In this document: positions 59,306 through 64,000 of the stretch, one piece after another
How the letters are laid out: every line of letters starts with the position of its first letter
Numbering within the stretch: position 1 is the first letter of the stretch
Translations under genes and position numbers: made by a program
The notes under the pieces: generated by a model
Databases searched by the model: none
What the model was told of the DNA's origin: nothing
The model's input: the letters and a program-made list of their open reading frames with translations, nothing else
Assembly: GCA_029844215.1 (NCBI GenBank)
Contig: CM056728.1
Span: 3,782,001 to 3,846,000, forward strand
From: Przewalskia tangutica
Taxonomy: Eukaryota > Streptophyta > Magnoliopsida > Solanales > Solanaceae
Direction of reading: 5' to 3'
DNA: 64,000 nt

Positions 59306-60074
59306 CCGGATGAATACTGAGATGTTCTCCTTGCACGGACATGCTAAACGTTGCAACTGACGAATTGTCATGATGCCTTTGTTGTGTGCTTTATGCCCGA
59401 GCTGATGCGCTAGACTTTGTTGCGGACTTTTGAATTCTGACTGTTGATTGTCGATGCCCCTCTCTACTTTTGCTGCTTTTACTGCGGATTTTGAACTTTG
59501 GATTGTTGTCATATCCTCTGCCTCTGCTGCTTTTACCTTTTCTTTGTATTTTACCTTACGCTAATATGAAGAACTTTTGTTGTATCTTCTGCTGATATGA
59601 AGTACCTGCGCTCAAAAAAAAATTTGTGAGTTTGGGGGGGGGCGGTTTATTCCCGTTGACCTTATAGTTTTGACTTTTGATGCTCGGATGTCTGTCTTGT
59701 TTGGACTCATAACCCTTGCCTGGTCTCTGCATCCCGATTACGAAAAGGGTGTTTGGCCTAAAGTGGGTCTCAATGGGGTTGCTTGTATACTATGTGTATT
59801 CTTGTTATTTTCAAAACGAAGGGAAAGTTTCCTAATGGTGTGACCGAAGCCGATTTAGGCCGCCTACGTATGCCCATGAGGGAATCAGGTCATGACGTAG
59901 TTCATTACAAGCGAATATTGGGTAAAAATTTCTAGAGTTGGGACCGAAGCCGAAACGGCCGCCTACCGCCTACGTATCCACCAAGGGAATCAGGTCAAAA
60001 GTAGTTCCATTTTATTACATATAAAGGGCAAAATATATTAAACTAACTATTTCAGGACTCGGCGGGCCAAGGCA

Positions 60075-61751
60075 GGGGCATGAGTCCATTTCTTCTTGCT
60101 TTGGGTCTTCAACGGCTGGGTCTTCAGCAGGATCATCTCTTGCAGCACACAACTAGACGAATGACTTATTCAATGGTTAAACAATCTCCCAGTGAGCACC
60201 TCCTTTCTCGGCGGTTGGTCGATGACTCAACTTTCTTCCCTTTTCGGGCTGGCGTAATAGTCCCTTCCAGACTGTCTTCTTCATTTTCAGCTATCAAGTT
60301 CACATGGGCATCTTCATAACCGGAAGAAGGTTATTGTTTGCATTGAGAGAGGAGCATCTTTCGAATGACTCCTCGCCGATCAACTCTATTCTGTCCTTGA
60401 GTGTATAGCAATTTTCGATGTCGTGTCCTGCCTGCCGGAGTGGTATGTACAATGTTTGGTTATCGTGCCGTGCCTCGGGAAGTAGGCACAGGGTATTTCG
60501 GGAATTGGTGGAGTATTCCTGCGGCTTTGACTCTCATACACTTGGGCTATGGGTTCAACTAAAGGTGTATAGGTTACGTTAGCTTTCTCGGCGTCTATGC
60601 GGGGTTTGGGTCCATTGGGAGTGCGAGTTCGTGATTGTGGTGAGTATTTTGGGTATCTTTGGTTGGGTATGGTAAGCAGGATATGGGGTGGCGATCTTGA
60701 TAATATATTGTGGATTTTGAGTGTTTTGGTTATAGTAAGAAGGCGGTGGGCTTTGATATCTGGATGTTGTTACGGCTATGTTCTGAATGACCATGTGAGA
60801 GGGTGATCGTCTCCTCTCTCGTGAAGTACATCCAGATGGAATTTGCCGCTTTGCTCTGCTAGTTGCTTGTAGGGCTGTCAAGTTTGTAATCCTGCCTGTC
60901 TTAATGCCCTCTTCCACGAAGTCGCCCATTCTTACGACTTCTGCAAAACTTCGCCCAATTACACTGATCATCCTTTCATAATACATCGCGTCTTTCAACG
61001 GCATCGCGAACAAAGTGGTCATTTCGCTCTCTGCCGTTGGAGGTTGGACCTTCGCTGCTTCTGACCGCCACCTCAGGGCGTATTCCCTGAAAGTTTCTGT
61101 GGATTTCTTTTCAAGTTTCATAAGATAAAATCTGTCCAGGACAGTGTCAGTGTTGAACCTGAATCTATCCATGAAATCTTGTGCCGTGGCATTCCAACCG
61201 TCCCATTTTCGAGTGTCTTGGCATGTGTACCATCCGGCGCCTCGCCGGTTAGACTCACGATGAATAACCGTGATGATTGCTTGATTTTTACCAACTCCAA
61301 TCAATTTATCGCAATATGACCTTAGATGAGCTCGAGGATTCCCCTTTCCATCGAACATGTCAAATTTGGGCACCTTGTACCCCACAGGTAATTCAACGTC
61401 GGGGTGCATACATAAGTTTTCATATTCTAAACCTTCCTCCCCTTTGTTCATTTGAATGCTTTTGAATGCCTCTTTCGCTACAGTTTCTTTTGCCATATTT
61501 TCATCAGCCCTAGCTCGAGTCTGCCGCTCCACTTCCCTGTATTGATCTGTCTCTTGAGAGGATGCATGCATAATAAATGGTTGACTTTCGGTCGGATGTG
61601 CTAATCCCCCATATTGTTTGTTGGGACTAGTGATGTGTGTCCTCTGCTCGTATTGGGTGACTTGGCAATTTGGGCTGAGTGGGGAGATATAAGTAGGTGG
61701 AGGTTGAGATATGTAAGTAGTAAACGGATCATTTTGGGGGTCGGCTTGCAA
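60075..61751 (-). pseudogene. Tat/Ogre-like gypsy gag gene
   Basis: The main open frame (61751-60579, 390 codons) has a Pro/Thr/Gln-rich N terminus. The gag core follows: LCMHPDVELPVGYKVPKFDM, FDGKGNPRAHLRSYCDKLIG, AQDFMDRFRFNTDTVLDRFY, ETFREYALRWRSEAAKV and MGDFVEEGIKTGRITNLTAL. These are typical of Solanaceae Tat/Ogre gag. The middle, between GVGKNQ and GAGWYTCQD, looks altered by a small deletion or frame change. Downstream, broken frames contain HCTYHSGRQDT, the zinc-binding-like segment, out to about 60075. No protease or RT follows. Confidence 0.88.
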
Positions 61752-62193
61752 ATTGACCGGGCGAGTGACATTTTGGTGTGGTGGTATGTTGCGGCCTCTG
61801 CGGGAGCTTTGGGAAGTGGAGGCTCGAGGGCTTGTGACACGATTGCATTTGTCCTTTGCTCAGGAGTGGTGCATTCAAGCTAATGAACGTGTTTGTGATA
61901 TTTGAGCCTTTCTATTTCGGCTTGCATGATTTCCATTCTTTGCAATAGTTTGGCGAGTTTTGATCATTGGTGTTTCTCCTTTCTAACGCCTCTGCATCCT
62001 GCGGAAGCGAAACGAGTCTAAGTTGTTTCGTTCGGTGCCTCTGGATTAGTCATTTATTGGATGATTGTGCTACCACCAACGCGAATCAACCTTTTGGGGA
62101 TAAGCTAGGCAAAATAACCCTCTAACAAATGAAGCAAACCAAGTTAGTATAATATGCAAAAAGTTGCGAGCAATATATAATAATAAGCAAATT

Positions 62194-62909
62194 GCAAATC
62201 AAGTGCGTGTTCTAACATGTTTGGGACCTCTTTATGCCAGAGGTAGGCCTAAACGTCAAATATGCGAGGTTATGATGGATTTGTCCAAGCCGTCCAACTG
62301 TAATGCTTTTGTTGGAAATGGCCACCAAATGACAGTGCACTTTTTCCAATTTCAGCATGTCATGATTAGGTTCGAATTTGTCTATCATTGTCACGCTACA
62401 TATAATATGTTGGTTGGTCGTCGGGTTGAGAAACCCGTCGACAAGTTTGGTGTCTTCCTAATTGTGGTGTCGATGCCAAGGACCGACCCACCTAAGGTAA
62501 ATGCATGCATGCCTTAGTATAAAGGGTGGTATAACTCTATCTTAAGTTTGCTAAGATTTGGCTCACTGGACGCGAGGTTCTCGAGCGGACTACTCGAGTG
62601 AGAAGGCTACGCGACCACCGGTTGGACCGGATTCTCCGCGCAAAACGCCAATTCTCTTAAATTTGGGTGTTTGAAAGAAATTTGCAGTCTTGTGAAGCAC
62701 ACCCACGTGTTGTGTGTGATAGTGTGAATTTTCCATAAGGGAGGAAGTATGAGCGGAATGCCAGTTTAAGGAAAGCAGTAAAGCAAATAGCAATTAAAAT
62801 AAATAAAGCAAAATACAACACACAAAATTAAATGCAAAGATAATGCCAAATAATAACCCTAGGTCTGTTGTGGTTAAGAGCCTTAAATTCCCCAGTGGAG
62901 TCGCCATTA
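62194..62909 (-). mobile_element. Leader segment of Tat/Ogre-like element, copy 2
   Basis: It lies between the primer site (62888-62906) and gag and is near identical to 52609-53323. Open frames on both strands repeat those of copy 1 and have no recognised domain. Its place in the element suggests an untranslated leader. Confidence 0.8.
62888..62906 (-). promoter_or_regulatory. Primer-binding site of the Tat/Ogre-like element, copy 2
   Basis: The same tggcgactccactggggaa on the minus strand, next to LTR copy 1. Confidence 0.75.
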
Positions 62910-64000
62910 CATCGCACCATTTCCGATGACATTTTTAGCGAATCTCCTGCTTAATAAAAAGGTTAGAAAATGAAATAAATAAAAGAGCTAAATGTTTAAA
63001 AGGTGCTAAAATGTTAAAGGGGTGCTTAAAAGTGCTAGCATATTAAAAGTTCCAAAGGGAGGCTAAATGCTAAAGGTGCTAAGGGTTCGGGAGTCGCCAC
63101 CTAATTATTTTGGGTGAATTAGGACACCTAAATGTTAACTAGTTTAAAGTAAACATTAACTCCATTTAAATGGTCTGCTAAAATTAATGAGATTCTGGGA
63201 AAGAGTTTTTTATTATCCTAAAGGGAAGGGGTCAGGCACCCTAAAGGATCCGCTAACTTGCGGTTGTCCGTTCAAACCTAGGGTAATTATTATGCTAAGA
63301 TGCATGTTTTGAAAAAGTTTAAGTGAAGAGGTGCAAAATTTAAAAAAAGTAAAAAGATGCATTCTTTTATAACTTTGAAAAGAGGTTTATAAGATTTATT
63401 TATAAAGTTAATTTTCGAAAGAGATCATATAAAGTGTTATACATAAGAAGTTTAAAAAAATATGACTATGCAAAGTTAACTTAGTGATTAAAAGTAGGCC
63501 TTTGTTTGCAAAGTCGGTGGATAATAAATTATATAGTATTAATGAAAGAATTATTAATTCTTTTAAGATGCATCAGTCTCGTGATTAGTTGTTCAAAAAT
63601 AGGTTAAGCAAGCTAGAATAATTAACTTAATGAGAAGCAAATTTCTAGTGTCGAACTATTTTTCTAATAGCGACTTAAAGCTTAGGTTATTCTAAATATA
63701 TTAATGTTAGAGTAAATGTTAGGCAAATAATTACAACAAATGAACGAGGAAAGGATATGAATTAAATAAGGATGACTCGAAGAATGGCGATGTCCTTTCG
63801 CCGCGGTTTGAAATTTCCTATGCGAGATGGATGCATATAAATATTTGAAGCAGCTCGTGATGAGTCTCGCCGTGAGACTCTTCGTTTTACTCCGATGCAT
63901 TTCATGTAAAAATAAGAAAAGATAAGAATTAGTAATTGTCCAAATATTTATTAATCAATACAAATAGGTCAGATCTCCATATAAGCTCAAACAGATATAT
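62910..64000 (-). repeat. Tat/Ogre-like gypsy LTR copy 1 (runs off the window)
   Basis: It parallels 53324 onwards. Its first bases are damaged (catcgcacca and a short deletion before atttttagcg). It is the 5' LTR of the gag-bearing unit in element orientation, and only its last 1.09 kb is in view. Confidence 0.88.

Larger units (their letters stand above)
57273..60060 (-). other. 3' untranslated region of the Tat/Ogre-like element
   Basis: It lies between gag and the 3' LTR in element orientation. Next to the LTR, the minus strand has a purine-rich aaagagggacaac tract, the probable plus-strand primer. The region is filled by several tandem arrays (separate entries). Near 59841-60000 there are two copies of a gaccgaagccga...cgcctacgtat...gaatcaggtca block. 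No RT, RNase H or integrase motif is visible in any frame. Confidence 0.78.

Overview
This is a plant nuclear window. The interrupted genes have GT-AG introns, and transposable elements fill most of the rest. Several signatures point to the Solanaceae: retroposon tails of the tobacco TS/SolS SINE and RTE LINE type, a foldback MITE family common in nightshades, and Tat/Ogre-like gypsy and SIRE-type copia elements close to known Solanaceae copies. The genus cannot be decided from the sequence alone.

Two host genes are well supported, both on the + strand. MED19 (Mediator subunit 19) lies at 721-3673 in five coding exons. A FRIGIDA-like gene, closest to FRL3, lies at 20353-24566 in three coding exons, with an inferred leader exon near 17.2 kb and a 3.1-kb 5' UTR intron. 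Both reconstruct to full-length intact proteins (219 and 540 aa). Between them lies a triple nest: a decayed hAT transposon (8581-12129) inside the 5' LTR of a decayed Ty1/copia element (8459-16924), itself inside a SINE/RTE-type tail.

Downstream of the FRIGIDA-like gene come a local duplication, a 5'-truncated RTE LINE with an 18-bp target-site duplication (26875-27957), a SINE, and an L1-type LINE relic on the minus strand. The relic is split by two later insertions: a non-autonomous CACTA transposon (28875-32707, TSD AAG) and a 12.7-kb SIRE/Maximus copia element (32770-45498, TSD ATGGT). The SIRE element carries an env-like third gene. Its reverse transcriptase is split by a 2.7-kb gypsy solo LTR (37742-40441, TSD TAGCT).

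From 47.3 kb to the right edge, a third copia element with a large internal deletion has been invaded by a minus-strand Tat/Ogre-like gypsy complex. That complex holds three LTR copies, two primer-binding sites, a gag gene with no visible pol, and a 3' region full of minisatellites. It resembles a gag-only (TR-GAG type) derivative. I see no CRISPR arrays, operons or bacterial features. I found no clearly new biological system. The best leads are the gag-only gypsy element with its minisatellites, the CACTA element carrying two tRNA-Gly-like copies and internal palindrome arrays, and the env-bearing SIRE element.
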